Assembly: GCF_013409985.1 (NCBI RefSeq)
Contig: NZ_JACCBY010000002.1
Span: forward strand, 682,001-746,000
Direction: 5' to 3'
DNA from: Sphingomonas melonis
Lineage (GTDB): Bacteria; Pseudomonadota; Alphaproteobacteria; Sphingomonadales; Sphingomonadaceae
Length of the DNA: 64,000 nt
A program made the translations under genes and the position numbers. Of the stretch, positions 17,947 through 27,439 are shown piece after piece. Position 1 is the first letter of the stretch, and each line of letters starts with the position of its first letter. The notes under the pieces were generated by a model. It was not told the origin of the DNA. It did no database searches and was given only the letters and a program-made list of their open reading frames with translations.

Positions 17947-18070
17947 TTTGACTCGCGCCCTGCTCCCCTCTCCCCCCTCACGCCGTCGATCTCACATGCC
18001 CTTCGACACGCGCAGGGCGAACGGTCGTGGTCGGTTGCAGAGGGTGCCGCCGTGTACGGCTGTGTCCCGC

Positions 18071-21000
18071 TCAATAATCCTTCGATACCCGAACGTTCGC
18101 GCTCTGCCGCCCCAATGTCGAGATGCTCGACAGCAGTGAGAGCCAGCGCGTCACCTGGAACTCGACCTGCGTCGCGGAATAGCCCTGCCCGTCGGTGACG
18201 ATCTCCGCATAGAGGCGGCGGGTCACATATTTGCCGGCGGCGATCGAGGTGCCCTGCCCGGTCTGCGGATCGGCGGGGAGGATGCGGAGCCGATCCAGCC
18301 CGGCGGCGCGGCGCACAGCGTTGATCGGATTGAGGCCGTTGCCGCCGCTCTGCAACGCCGCCACCGCCGCGGCGAGCTGCAACGCCTCGGGCGCGGACAA
18401 TTTGGTGATCGAGGTGCCGAACAGCAGGCGCGACAGCAATTCGTCCTCGGGCAGCGCGGGCGTGCTGGTGAAGCCGATCTCGGGCTTCAGCGCGGTGCCG
18501 GTGACGCGGATCGTCGCGTTGAGCCCGGTGGTGTCGGCGTTCGCCTCGATATCGAGCACCGGATTGGCCGGCACCTCGCCCGCGAAACGGATGACGCCGC
18601 GCGACAGCTCGAACTTGCGGCCGGCGAATTCATAATCGCCGCGGATCATGTTCGCCTGGCCGCTGATCGCGGGATTGCCCGGCTGGCCGGCGATGGCGAG
18701 GTCGGCGGACCATTCGCTCGACAGGCCGAGGCCGCTGACGATCACCTTGTCGGGCGCGCGCGCCTTGATCGCCAGCGTCCAGGGGGTGGGCGGCGCCTCA
18801 TCCTCCTCGCTGCCTTCCGGCAGGTTGATCTCGCGGACGTTGAGCCGCGGCAGCGCGCTCGCGGCGCTGGCCTGGCCGAGCCGGTAGCGGCTGCGGTTGA
18901 GCACGACGTCGCCGGCGATCGTACCGCCGGCCCCGTCGGAGGTGAAGGTGAGCGGCCCGGTGACGGTCGCGCCGATATCGTCGCGGTTGATCATCACCGC
19001 GTGATCGGCCTGGAGCTTGAGGTCGAGGCCGATGCCGCGCGGCGCGGCGAAGTCGAAGCCGCCGCTGCCGGTGACGCGCCCGCCCTTGCCCGCGTCGGCG
19101 GCGAACCGGTCGATCTGCAGACGCGAGCCGCCGAAGCGGCCGGTCGCCTGGACGTTGGTGAGCACGGTGCCGGTGTTGGCGCTCTCGATACGCGCACCAT
19201 TGGCCTGGAGCACGCCGCGGATCACCGGCGCGTCGATCCGCCCGCTGATGTCGGCGCCGATCGCGACCGGGCCGGAGAGGTCGAACAGCTCGAGCCCGGT
19301 CAAGCGCCAGACGGTGTCCGCCGGGCCCTGATAGCGGACCTGCGCGAACAGCGGGGCGGCGGCGATACGGCTGGCGAGATCGCCCGACCCGAGCGGGCGC
19401 AGGAGCGCCTGCGCCCGGCCGATCGTGCGCCCGCCCGACGCCATCACCGCCCGCACGCCGAGCCGGTCGGCAGACAGCACGCCGGCGAGGCCGAGGTCGA
19501 TCGGCCGCGACGACAGCACCAGCCCGGCACGGCTGAGTCCGCGGACGGTGAGGTTGGCCTTGCCGGTCGGGGCGGCGTCGGCACCCGTGGCATAGCTGAC
19601 CGTCCCCGAGGCGGTGCCGCTGAGGCCGAGACGCGGATAGCCGATGTCGAGGATGGCGAGTGGCATGCGGGTGAGCGAGGCGTCGACGGCGATGGCGGCG
19701 TCGCTGAACCGGCCGCCGACCTGCGCCTCGCCGCCGGCAAAGCTCAGCCGCGTCGGCGCGAGCCGCCAGCCATCGCCGTCGCGGGTGATCTCGGCGGGGG
19801 AGAGCAGGCGCAGCGGACGGCGGTCGAGTGTGCCCTGCGCGGCGATCGAGAAGCGGTCGGGCGCGACCTGCGTCACCGTCTGGATGTCGAAGGCGCGGCC
19901 GCGCGAGCCGGCGATCGAGGCGCGCACCTCGCCGACGCCGCCGCGCAGCTTCGCATTCGCCGCGAACCGCGCGAGGCTGAGCCGGCCCTGGCGGACGCCG
20001 GCACCGGTCGTGGTGAGATCGAGCGCGGTGCCGGCGGGATCGAGCAGCAGTGCCGCATCGACATGGCCGCGACGCAGCGTCGCCGCGCCGAGGCGGGCGT
20101 TGGTCGCATCGAGGTGCGTCTCGATCCGCTGCACCGTGCCGACCGGGCGGAACAGCAGTTCGCCCGCCAGCCCGCCGCCGGTGACCGCGAGCCGGCCGGT
20201 GAAGCCGCCGTGACCCATCGCCAGCCGACCCGTAGCGGTCGTGCCACTGACCGCGAGCCGATCGACGACGAGGATGTCGTCGACGCCGGGCGGCAGCAGC
20301 AGGATCGAGCCCGCCGCGCTGAACGGCCCGAGCCGCGAACCGCCCTCACCGCGATAGGTGAAGCCGGTGGGCGTCGGGTCGAGATGCGCGCGTACCTGCG
20401 ACAGGCCGAGCGCCGCATTGGGGCTGGCGAACTGGAGGTCGAGCGTCGGGCGGTCGATCTTGCCGTCGAGGCGCAGCACGACCGGGCCATAGGTGCCGTG
20501 GCGGCCGGTTGCCTCGATATGGAAGGTGTCGTCGCGGCGGCGATATCCGTTGCCGCGCAGGCTGAGCAGCGGCGAGGTCAGCACCATGTTCGAGAAATGG
20601 AGCAGTCCGTCGGGGCTGCGTTCGAGATTGGCCGCGATCCGTGGCAAGCCGCCGGTCAGGCCGCGCAGGAACCCATTGTCGAGCCGCACGACCTGCGCGG
20701 TGCCGCGGCCGACGATGCGCGTGCCCCTGCCGCCCGGCCCCGGCACGACACGCAGGTCGGACCGCAGGTCGACGATGCCCAACCCCTTGATGAACAGCCG
20801 GTTGAGCGTGCCGTTGAGCCCGACCTCGTAGCGGCCGGTGGCAAGGTCGAGCGCGACCATCAGCCGCCCGGCCAGCTTGTCGGAGCGCAGCCGCAGCGCA
20901 TCGCCGGTGAGCAGCGCGCCGTTGAGCACGAGCGGCCCGTCGAGGCTGAAGTTGCGCAGGATGCCGCCCGCGACGGTGCCGACGCCGGTGACCTGCGCCG

Positions 21001-22189
21001 CGGTGAAGCGGGTCGGCAGCGTCAGCCTGCGCTGCCCCAGCCGGCCGCTGCCGGCGAGGCGGACGACGTCCAGCCCGGTGCGGTCGATCGCCAGCCGGTC
21101 CGCCTTCAGCCGATAGTCGAAGCGTGCGGTGCGGAAGCCGCCGTCGAGCACCGCGCGCAATTCGACGCCGCTGCCGGTCATCGCCGGGATGATCGCGCCG
21201 GGCCGGAGCAGCCGCGCGCGCAGCCGCAGGTTGCGCCAGGCATTGGCCCCCAGATCGACCAGCCCGGTGGCGTCGAGCGCCAGCGACGGGCTGCGTATGC
21301 CGATCTGCCCGTCGAGGCGGCGATCGGCGAAGGTGGCGCCGCCCTGCACGCGCAGGCGCGGGCTGGCGAGGCGCAGCGCCGCACCGCTCAGCACGCCGGT
21401 CGGCACGATATCCCCCGATAGCGTATAGCGGCCGTCGCTCGCCGCCAGCGTGAGGTCGAGCGTGCGGGCGGTGCCGACGCGGCCGATCGCCCTGCCCCGC
21501 CAGCGCGACCAGCGCCCGTCGCCGTCGATGTCGAGCGAGACGGCGCGGCGCAGCCCGAGGCTGCGCGCCAGCACGCCGTCCGCGGCGCCGGCGGCGTTCA
21601 GGTCGAGGTCGAACCGGTCGCGGTCGGGCTCGGCGTCGAGGCGCAGCGTGAGCCGGTCGGAGCCGGGGACGCGCGCGGCGAGCCGCACCAGCGCGCGACC
21701 GTGGCGGATGTCGGCGCGGCCGGCGACGCGACCGATCCGCTCGCTGCCGAGCACGCGGCGGGCGATCACCAGCCGGTCGATGCTCAGCGCGCTGATCCGG
21801 ATATCGAAATCGGGAAGGATCGGGCCGGAGCGGGCCGAGGGCCGGGTGTGGGGGGCGTGGAACAGCGTCGCCTGCGGGACGGCCAGTTGCCGGATGATCA
21901 GCTGATGACGCAGCCAGCGCCACGGCGCCCAGTCGAGCGACACCGCCGGCGCCTGGACGAGCAGGCCGTCGAGATCATAGACGCGCACGTCCCTCAGCCG
22001 TGCGCGGCCGTAGAGCGAGCCGTCGATCCGCCCGACGGTGAAGCGCAGGCCGTTGGCGGTACGGATCGCGCCGATCCGCTGCGCGACCCAGCGGTGGCCG
22101 ACATCGGTGTCGACGACGAGCAGCGCCAACGCGGCGATGCCGGCGAGCGCGATCACCGCCGTCGCAAGGCGTCGCAGCCAGCGCTTCAA
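18071..22189 (-). CDS. tamB: Translocation and assembly module protein TamB (DUF490)
   Basis: Very large inner-membrane-anchored periplasmic protein of 1372 residues. Starting at TTG (22189) it reads LKRWLRRLATAVIALAGIAA, a signal anchor, followed by long beta-rich repeats predicted to form the TamB/AsmA-like groove. It ends with the conserved DUF490 domain (GNPAISGQANMIRGDYEFAG; LPEDELLSRLLFGTSITKLS; YVTRRLYAEIVTDGQG). The TTG overlaps the tamA stop (TTGA), which decides the start; the frame stays open upstream but only as a shadow of tamA. It works with TamA in outer-membrane protein or lipid transport. Confidence 0.95.
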   Translation of the reverse strand: MKRWLRRLATAVIALAGIAALALLVVDTDVGHRWVAQRIGAIRTANGLRFTVGRIDGSLYGRARLRDVRVYDLDGLLVQAPAVSLDWAPWRWLRHQLIIRQLAVPQATLFHAPHTRPSARSGPILPDFDIRISALSIDRLVIARRVLGSERIGRVAGRADIRHGRALVRLAARVPGSDRLTLRLDAEPDRDRFDLDLNAAGAADGVLARSLGLRRAVSLDIDGDGRWSRWRGRAIGRVGTARTLDLTLAASDGRYTLSGDIVPTGVLSGAALRLASPRLRVQGGATFADRRLDGQIGIRSPSLALDATGLVDLGANAWRNLRLRARLLRPGAIIPAMTGSGVELRAVLDGGFRTARFDYRLKADRLAIDRTGLDVVRLAGSGRLGQRRLTLPTRFTAAQVTGVGTVAGGILRNFSLDGPLVLNGALLTGDALRLRSDKLAGRLMVALDLATGRYEVGLNGTLNRLFIKGLGIVDLRSDLRVVPGPGGRGTRIVGRGTAQVVRLDNGFLRGLTGGLPRIAANLERSPDGLLHFSNMVLTSPLLSLRGNGYRRRDDTFHIEATGRHGTYGPVVLRLDGKIDRPTLDLQFASPNAALGLSQVRAHLDPTPTGFTYRGEGGSRLGPFSAAGSILLLPPGVDDILVVDRLAVSGTTATGRLAMGHGGFTGRLAVTGGGLAGELLFRPVGTVQRIETHLDATNARLGAATLRRGHVDAALLLDPAGTALDLTTTGAGVRQGRLSLARFAANAKLRGGVGEVRASIAGSRGRAFDIQTVTQVAPDRFSIAAQGTLDRRPLRLLSPAEITRDGDGWRLAPTRLSFAGGEAQVGGRFSDAAIAVDASLTRMPLAILDIGYPRLGLSGTASGTVSYATGADAAPTGKANLTVRGLSRAGLVLSSRPIDLGLAGVLSADRLGVRAVMASGGRTIGRAQALLRPLGSGDLASRIAAAPLFAQVRYQGPADTVWRLTGLELFDLSGPVAIGADISGRIDAPVIRGVLQANGARIESANTGTVLTNVQATGRFGGSRLQIDRFAADAGKGGRVTGSGGFDFAAPRGIGLDLKLQADHAVMINRDDIGATVTGPLTFTSDGAGGTIAGDVVLNRSRYRLGQASAASALPRLNVREINLPEGSEEDEAPPTPWTLAIKARAPDKVIVSGLGLSSEWSADLAIAGQPGNPAISGQANMIRGDYEFAGRKFELSRGVIRFAGEVPANPVLDIEANADTTGLNATIRVTGTALKPEIGFTSTPALPEDELLSRLLFGTSITKLSAPEALQLAAAVAALQSGGNGLNPINAVRRAAGLDRLRILPADPQTGQGTSIAAGKYVTRRLYAEIVTDGQGYSATQVEFQVTRWLSLLSSISTLGRQSANVRVSKDY

Positions 22190-24117
22190 AACGCCTGCCC
22201 CAGCGAGACATAGACGGCGATGCGACTGTCGCCCGGCTGCGGGTTGAGCGGTGTGCCGACGTCGAACCGGATCGGGCCGAAATTGGAGTAATAGCGCACG
22301 CCGACGCCAGCGCCATATTGGAAGTCGCCGAGCTTCGGGACCGCGCTGGTGTAGATCGTGCCGCCGTCGAGGAAGGGGACGATGCCGAAATTGCCGAACG
22401 TCTTGACGCGCGCCTCGATCGAGAATTCGGCGAGGCTGCGCCCGCCGATGGGATCGTTGTTGACGTCGCGCGGGCCGATCGCCTGATAGCCATAGCCGCG
22501 CACCGATGCGCCGCCGCCGGCATAGAAGCGCCGCGACGGCGCGATACTGTCGCGCGATGCGCCCAGGATCGAGCCGAGCCGGATGCGCTCGGCGAGCACG
22601 ATGCCACGCCGCACCGGCTGATAGGCGCTCGCGTCGACCTGGAGCCGGGCATAGCCGAAGGCGTCGTTCTCCAGCGAGAATTCGGGGCTGAACCGGCCGC
22701 CGAGGCGGAAGCCGCGGCTCGGGTTGAGCAGGTCGTCGGAGCCGTCGTAATTGAGGCTGGTCGGCGCCGCGGCGATATAGAAGGTGCGGCGGCGCGGCTC
22801 GCCGGTGGCGGCGATGACGTCGCGCTCGTCGGAACTGAGCACCTCGCCGCCGATCGACCAGGTCCATGCCTTCTGGAAGAAGATCGTCGTCTGCCGTTCG
22901 AGATTGGTGGCGACCGTATAGGTCTTGGCCTCATAGGCGTCGCGCTGGACGTGGCTGGCGGAGATCTGCGCCGTGAACACGCGATCGCGATCGCCGAAAT
23001 TGTTGCGGCGGAAGACGACGCTGCCGAGCTGTTCGCGCGTGCCGAGCACGCTGCGCAGCGTCAGCGCGCCTTCGGGCGGGAACAGGTTGCGGTGCGTCCA
23101 GCTGAGTTCGGCGCGCGCGCCCTCGCCGGTGCCGTAGCCGAGCTCGCCGGCGATGGTGTGCGGCGGCGCGGCGGCGAGCTTCACGCCGATGTCGACCGTA
23201 TTGGGCGCATCGCCGGGGATCGGCTTGACCTCGACCGCGGAGACGAGCCCGGTCTGCACCAGCGCGCGGCGCAGATCGTCGAGCGTGGTGGCATCGAATG
23301 TATCGCCGGGGGCGAGCCGCGAAATCTCCTGCACATGCTCCGCATCGAAGACGCGGTTGCCGGGCAGCGCGACGAACTTGCCGAAGCGGCTTTCCGCGCC
23401 AGGCGCCACCTTGAGGTCGAGCGTCGCGCTCTTCGTGGCGTGGTCGACGACGACCTGCGGCTCGCCGACGTCGGCGAAGGGGAATCCCGACTGGCCGATC
23501 TTCGCGGTCAGCCGCGCGGTGCCGGCGACGATCGCGTCGGCGTTGACCGGGTCCTGCGGCTTCACCCCGAACGCCTCGCGCAGCGGCGGCGCCTTGTCGC
23601 CCGCCGCGGCGATACCGCCGAGCGTCACGTCCTTGAGGCGGTAGAGCGTACCCGGCTCGGCGGCGAGGACGACGAGCGGCTTGGGGCCGGGCTCGACCCG
23701 CGTCGTCACCCGCGCATCGTAATAGCCCTCGCCGCGCAGCAGCGTCTGGAGCAGGTCGGCATCCTCGCGCGCGCGACGGTCGAGCTGCGCGGCATTGGCG
23801 ACGGTGCCGTCATTGGCGTTGAGCGTCGACAGCTCCTCGAAGCGCTTGCGCAGCAGCGGCGTCGCGCTGGTGTCGATACCGTCGATCCGCCAGTCGTAGC
23901 GCCGCTCGGCGGCGACGTCGGTCGCCGCCGCCGCGGCGGCGCCGGCGGGATCGCTGCCGAGTTCGGGCCAGGCGACGCCAATATCGGGCAAGGGCGCGAG
24001 CGGGGCATTGGGGTCGAGCGGCGTCGTCTCCGCGGGCATCGTCTGCGCCGCGGCCGGTCCGGGAAGAAGGAGCACGGCAGTCGCGCCAAGCCCGAACCAC
24101 CCCAAACGCAACAGCAT
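22186..24117 (-). CDS. tamA: Outer-membrane assembly factor TamA (Omp85 family)
   Basis: Outer-membrane beta-barrel of 643 residues with a signal peptide (to about 25, ending PAAAQ). N-terminal POTRA domains include GYYDARVTTRVEPGPKPLV and a TIDDLRR-like DATTLDDLRRALV. The C-terminal Omp85 barrel contains the lock motif VRGYGYQAIG and ends VYVSLGQAF, with Phe as last residue. It is directly followed by and coupled to tamB. Confidence 0.95.
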   Translation of the reverse strand: MLLRLGWFGLGATAVLLLPGPAAAQTMPAETTPLDPNAPLAPLPDIGVAWPELGSDPAGAAAAAATDVAAERRYDWRIDGIDTSATPLLRKRFEELSTLNANDGTVANAAQLDRRAREDADLLQTLLRGEGYYDARVTTRVEPGPKPLVVLAAEPGTLYRLKDVTLGGIAAAGDKAPPLREAFGVKPQDPVNADAIVAGTARLTAKIGQSGFPFADVGEPQVVVDHATKSATLDLKVAPGAESRFGKFVALPGNRVFDAEHVQEISRLAPGDTFDATTLDDLRRALVQTGLVSAVEVKPIPGDAPNTVDIGVKLAAAPPHTIAGELGYGTGEGARAELSWTHRNLFPPEGALTLRSVLGTREQLGSVVFRRNNFGDRDRVFTAQISASHVQRDAYEAKTYTVATNLERQTTIFFQKAWTWSIGGEVLSSDERDVIAATGEPRRRTFYIAAAPTSLNYDGSDDLLNPSRGFRLGGRFSPEFSLENDAFGYARLQVDASAYQPVRRGIVLAERIRLGSILGASRDSIAPSRRFYAGGGASVRGYGYQAIGPRDVNNDPIGGRSLAEFSIEARVKTFGNFGIVPFLDGGTIYTSAVPKLGDFQYGAGVGVRYYSNFGPIRFDVGTPLNPQPGDSRIAVYVSLGQAF

Positions 24118-24317
24118 GGCGCCGTCCTAGCGCGCGTCGCTGGCGTACAACAGTCCCATATCCGACCCGTCTCCGCTCGATCGACCGCGCATATCGCCCG
24201 ATCGGACGCGGGGGCACCGCGCCACGCCGCGCGGGACGACCCCGACCAAGGTTGCGGTTGCGTCCCGGCGCCGGCTGTGGGCATGCGAGCGGGTGTTCGC
24301 TCATGAAAAGGAACGGC

Positions 24318-25079
24318 ATGAAGGCCCTCCCCCTGCTCGCCGCGCTGATGCTGTCGCTCGCCCCGGATGCGGCGACCGCCGAGGACCAGTTCAAGCTGCT
24401 CGTGATCGCCGCGCCGAGCACCTATCACTACGAATATATTCCGGTTGCGCGCGAGAACCTGGAGCGGCTGGCGCGGCTGCACGCCTTTGCGGTGACGTGG
24501 ACGAGCGATGGTGCCGCGTTCGACGGCGACCTCAGCCAATATGCCGCGGTGATGTTCCTCAACACGCCCGCCGAGACGCTGAGCGAGCCGCGGCGGCGGC
24601 GGTTCGAGGCCTATATGCGCGGCGGCGGCAACGCGATGGTCGTGCACCGTGCGGCGATCATCCCGCCGGCGGCGTGGCCGTGGTACGAGCGGCTGGTCGG
24701 CCGGTCCTTCGTCAACCATCCGATGCTGCAGACCGGCGTGGTGACGGTGACCGACAGGCGCTTCCCCGCGACCTTCGGCCTGCCCGACCGCTGGATCTGG
24801 AGCGACGAATATTACGTCACGTCCAACCCCTATAAGGTGACGATCCACCCGGTGCTGAATGCGGACGAGACGAGCTACGATCCGACGCGGATCTGGCCCG
24901 GGCAGGTCGGCCACCGGATGGGCAAGGACCATCCCGAAGCCTGGTACCATGGCTATGAGAAAGGGCGCGTGTTCGTCACGCTGCTCGGCCATAACGTCGA
25001 GATGTATCGCGACGAGCGTTATCTCCAGCATCTGCTCGGCGGCATCTACTGGACCGCAACCGGACGCGGGCAAGGGTGA
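24318..25079 (+). CDS. ThuA-like domain protein, exported
   Basis: Secreted protein of 253 residues: signal peptide MKALPLLAALMLSLAPDAATA, then a ThuA-like (glutamine-amidotransferase-fold) domain with LLVIAAPSTYHYEYIP, YAAVMFLNTPAETLSE, a FEAYMRGGGNAMVVHRA segment and PVVWYH-type end HPEAWYHGYEKGRVFVTLLGHN. ThuA-like domains occur in sugar-utilisation proteins, but the reaction is unknown. The ATG at 24318 is favoured by AAGGA six bases upstream; a weaker ATG lies at 24303. It is divergent from tamA. Confidence 0.82.
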   Translation: MKALPLLAALMLSLAPDAATAEDQFKLLVIAAPSTYHYEYIPVARENLERLARLHAFAVTWTSDGAAFDGDLSQYAAVMFLNTPAETLSEPRRRRFEAYMRGGGNAMVVHRAAIIPPAAWPWYERLVGRSFVNHPMLQTGVVTVTDRRFPATFGLPDRWIWSDEYYVTSNPYKVTIHPVLNADETSYDPTRIWPGQVGHRMGKDHPEAWYHGYEKGRVFVTLLGHNVEMYRDERYLQHLLGGIYWTATGRGQG

Positions 25080-25228
25080 GGCGACGCGGATGCCGCGGTT
25101 CGCCGGACCGCAGCACCGCCGGTTTCAAGTGAATACAGGGATTTGAAGCGCCCCCCTCCTGCCGTTCGGGGGTTCGCGAAGGGCGGCGATGCTGGCGTCC
25201 GGCGGCGGGACGTGGCAGGAACGCGGGC

Positions 25229-25399
25229 ATGGCCGACACTCCTCCTTCCGCCGCCGGCGGCATCCTCGTCGCGATCTGCTCGATCGGGGGTGCGGTGGTC
25301 GGCCTGATCCAGGGTCAGGTGACGATCGGCTTCCTCGCCGGGCTGGCGATCGGCGCGGCGGGCGCGGTCGCGGTCTGGCTGCGCGACAGCCGCCGCTGA
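25229..25399 (+). CDS. Small predicted membrane protein, 56 residues
   Basis: Short open frame starting MADTPPSAAGGILVAICS and ending AVWLRDSRR, with two closely spaced hydrophobic Gly/Ala segments. AGGA lies upstream of the ATG. Its stop codon abuts the stop of the convergent S24 gene (tga/tca). The clean translation, coding-like third-position GC and tight convergent packing support it as a real gene. I do not recognise a family. Confidence 0.65.
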   Translation: MADTPPSAAGGILVAICSIGGAVVGLIQGQVTIGFLAGLAIGAAGAVAVWLRDSRR

Positions 25400-26017
25400 T
25401 CAGCGCGGTTCGCGCATTAGCCACACGACCCGGCCGATCACCTCCACCATGCCGTCCGGCACCGGCGGCGCAGCGGGATTGTCGCTGACGATCGCCAGCG
25501 CGCCGCCGCGGCGGGCGACGCGCTTGACCATCACCGCGTCGTCGATCCGGATCACGAACACCCGCCCCTGCGAATCGGGCGTGCGGCGCGCCTGGTCGAC
25601 GACGATCAGGTCGCCGTCGACGAGCCCCGGCTCCATCGAATCGCCGCGCACCCGGACGATCGCCGCCATGCCCTCGCGCAGGCCTAGTCTCGCCGCGAGC
25701 GCCGGATCGATCGCCGCGGCACCGAGCGCGATCTCGGCATCGACGAACGCGCCCGGACCGGCGGATGCGGCGATGTCGAGCCGCGGCAGCGTGAACGGCT
25801 GTCGCCCGGCGTCGGCGCCCAGTTCGACCTCATCGACCCCGAAATAGTCGGCGAGCCGGCGGCGGTCCTCCGGCGCCAGACGACGCGGCGAACCGCGGGC
25901 GACGAACTGCTGGAGATAGGCCGCGTTGCGTCCGAGCATCGCCGACAGCGCGGCGAGGCTGTTGCCCCGCGCCGCCGCCAAGTCCTTCAGTCGCAGCCGC
26001 GCCTCGCCCTGTTCCAT
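25400..26017 (-). CDS. S24/LexA-like transcriptional repressor
   Basis: Protein of 205 residues. N-terminal HTH (about 8-60: LAAARGNSLAALSAMLGRNAAYLQQFV) followed by an S24 self-cleaving peptidase domain. The domain shows an Ala-Gly candidate cleavage site in AASAGPGAFVDAE, the nucleophile Ser in VRGDSMEPGLVDGDLIVVD and the catalytic Lys in DAVMVKRVARRGG. It is not canonical LexA, whose HTH differs. It probably represses itself and the divergent small genes. A palindrome (26035-26047) and a GAAC-N7-GAAC box (26067-26081) lie in the shared promoter region. ATG at 26017 was chosen because it begins the HTH. Confidence 0.88.
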   Translation of the reverse strand: MEQGEARLRLKDLAAARGNSLAALSAMLGRNAAYLQQFVARGSPRRLAPEDRRRLADYFGVDEVELGADAGRQPFTLPRLDIAASAGPGAFVDAEIALGAAAIDPALAARLGLREGMAAIVRVRGDSMEPGLVDGDLIVVDQARRTPDSQGRVFVIRIDDAVMVKRVARRGGALAIVSDNPAAPPVPDGMVEVIGRVVWLMREPR

Positions 26018-26034
26018 GATGCCGGGCGTAGCGC

Positions 26035-26047
26035 AGGAAATTTTCCT
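26035..26047. promoter_or_regulatory. Palindrome AGGAAATTTTCCT, candidate S24 repressor operator
   Basis: Arms AGGAAA and TTTCCT around one base, only 18 bp upstream of the S24 repressor start. Its AT richness stands out in this GC-rich sequence. Position suggests an autoregulatory operator; this is inference. Confidence 0.45.
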
Positions 26048-26066
26048 AGACAAGTTGGATCGAGCG

Positions 26067-26081
26067 GAACAGATCAGGAAC
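26067..26081. promoter_or_regulatory. LexA-type (SOS) box, GAAC-N7-GAAC
   Basis: GAACAGATCAGGAAC, the reverse of GTTC-N7-GTTC, the alphaproteobacterial LexA consensus. It shares GGAACA-N5-GGAACAT with the site at 49287. It sits 26 bp before the 58-residue gene and 49 bp before the S24 gene. Confidence 0.6.
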
Positions 26082-26107
26082 ATCACCCAGGGACTCGGGA
26101 GGGAAGG

Positions 26108-26284
26108 ATGTCATTGCTGATCAGGATCGACCGCTATCTACGGCGTACCAAGATGTCGCGGACGCAGTTCGGCCGGCTGGCGGTCAACGATCCGCGGCTG
26201 ATCACCGACATGATTCGCGGCCGTGTGATCGGCCCGGCGGTCGAGGCGAGGATCACCCGCTTCATGGAAGGGCGGGAGGCATGA
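26108..26284 (+). CDS. Small HTH-like protein, 58 residues
   Basis: Short basic protein: MSLLIRIDRYLRRTKMSRTQ at the start, ending TRFMEGREA. The middle (RTQFGRLAVNDPRLITDMIRGR) reads like a helix-turn-helix, so DNA binding is plausible. GGGAGGGAAGG precedes the ATG. The stop overlaps the next gene as ATGA, so the two are co-expressed. It is divergent from the S24 repressor across a 90-bp promoter region with a palindrome and an SOS-type box. Function unknown. Confidence 0.8.
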   Translation: MSLLIRIDRYLRRTKMSRTQFGRLAVNDPRLITDMIRGRVIGPAVEARITRFMEGREA

Positions 26285-26577
26285 TCCACCGGCCCGATCC
26301 GCAGCACCGGCTGCATCGTGCGCTCGTCGCGAGTGCCGCCTGTCACGGGCTGACGGTCCGCATGCTCACGACGCACGAGCGGCCGTGGTCGAGCGCGACC
26401 TTCACCGGGTGCCGGCTGACGCTCGACGTGGCGATCGCCGGCGGCGACCCGGCCGACTGGCTGGCCGCGCTGCCCGAGGAGGATCTGCCCGTGCCCGGCC
26501 GGCTGGTCGCCGATCTGGTGGTGACGCACGCGTCAGCGGCGCGCGCGACGCTCGCCGTGCTGCTGCTGGAGAGCTGA
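26281..26577 (+). CDS. Hypothetical protein, 98 residues
   Basis: Unrecognised cytosolic protein translated with the upstream HTH-like gene (ATGA overlap). It begins MIHRPDPQHRLHRALVASAA and contains a segment TFTGCRLTLDVAIAGGDPADWLAALPEEDLPVPGRLVADL that looks like an alpha/beta fold. It has no signal peptide, TM segment or catalytic motif that I can name. Its neighbours suggest a role linked to the S24-regulated switch. Confidence 0.75.
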   Translation: MIHRPDPQHRLHRALVASAACHGLTVRMLTTHERPWSSATFTGCRLTLDVAIAGGDPADWLAALPEEDLPVPGRLVADLVVTHASAARATLAVLLLES

Positions 26578-26601
26578 CGCCCGTTCGGTTAGGCTGCGGC
26601 C

Positions 26602-27384
26602 ATGACGATGACCTATCGCAGTTATCTGCGCCTGCCCGAATTGCTCGATCTGCAATCGCCGCTGAGCGACGTGCATGACGAACTGTTGTTCGTGACGATC
26701 CATCAGGCGTCGGAATTGTGGATGAAGCTGTGCCTGCACGAGCTCGGCGAGGCGCGGCGGCGGATCGCGGCGGACGATCTGCCGCCGGCGCTCAAGATGA
26801 TGGCGCGGGTCAGCCGCATCCAGACGCAGCTGATCCAGTCGTGGGAGGTGCTGGCGACGATGACCCCCGCCGACTATGCGGCGATGCGCGGCAGCCTGGG
26901 GCAGAGTTCGGGATTCCAGTCCGACCAGTACCGCTGCCTGGAATTCATCATGGGCAATCGCAATCCGGCGATGCTCGCGCTGTTCGACGAGGTGGCGGTG
27001 CGCGACCGGCTGGCTGCGGAACTCGCCGTGCCCAGCCTGTACGACGAGGCGTTGCGCCTGCTCGCCCGCCGCGGCCTGCCGGTGCCGGCCGAGCGGCTCG
27101 CGCGCGACTTCACGCAGGTCGCGCCGCCGTCGCGCGCGGTCGAGGCGTGCTGGGCCACCATCTATGGCGAGCCGAGCCGCTATTGGGACCTGTACGAACT
27201 CGCCGAAAAGCTCGTCGACCTGGAATATCACGTGCAATTGTGGCGGTTCGGCCATCTCAAGACGGTCGAGCGGGTGATCGGCTTCAAGACCGGGACGGGC
27301 GGCACCGCCGGCGTGCCGTATCTTGCCAAGGTCGTGGAACAGCGCTTCTTTCCTGAATTGCTCGATGTTCGCACCAGCTTGTGA
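26602..27384 (+). CDS. kynA: Tryptophan 2,3-dioxygenase
   Basis: Heme enzyme of 260 residues that opens the indole ring of tryptophan to N-formylkynurenine, the first step of the kynurenine route. Family marks: MTYRSYLRLPELLDLQSPLS, HDELLFVTIHQASELWMKL, the QLIQSWEVLATMTPADYAAMR and SSGFQSDQYRCLEF segments, and the C-terminal GTGGTAGVPYL. Length matches bacterial TDO. No other kynurenine genes are adjacent, though glutaryl-CoA dehydrogenase lies 2.5 kb downstream. Confidence 0.95.
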   Translation: MTMTYRSYLRLPELLDLQSPLSDVHDELLFVTIHQASELWMKLCLHELGEARRRIAADDLPPALKMMARVSRIQTQLIQSWEVLATMTPADYAAMRGSLGQSSGFQSDQYRCLEFIMGNRNPAMLALFDEVAVRDRLAAELAVPSLYDEALRLLARRGLPVPAERLARDFTQVAPPSRAVEACWATIYGEPSRYWDLYELAEKLVDLEYHVQLWRFGHLKTVERVIGFKTGTGGTAGVPYLAKVVEQRFFPELLDVRTSL

Positions 27385-27439
27385 GGCGGCGAAACGTGGC
27401 AGACATGCGACGAAACGAAAGCGAAATGATTTGGATATA

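Noticed and set aside
22190..22867. N-terminal extension of the TamB frame
   Set aside because: These codons lie opposite no gap but inside tamA in another frame and lack TamB features; the signal anchor begins at the TTG that overlaps the tamA stop.
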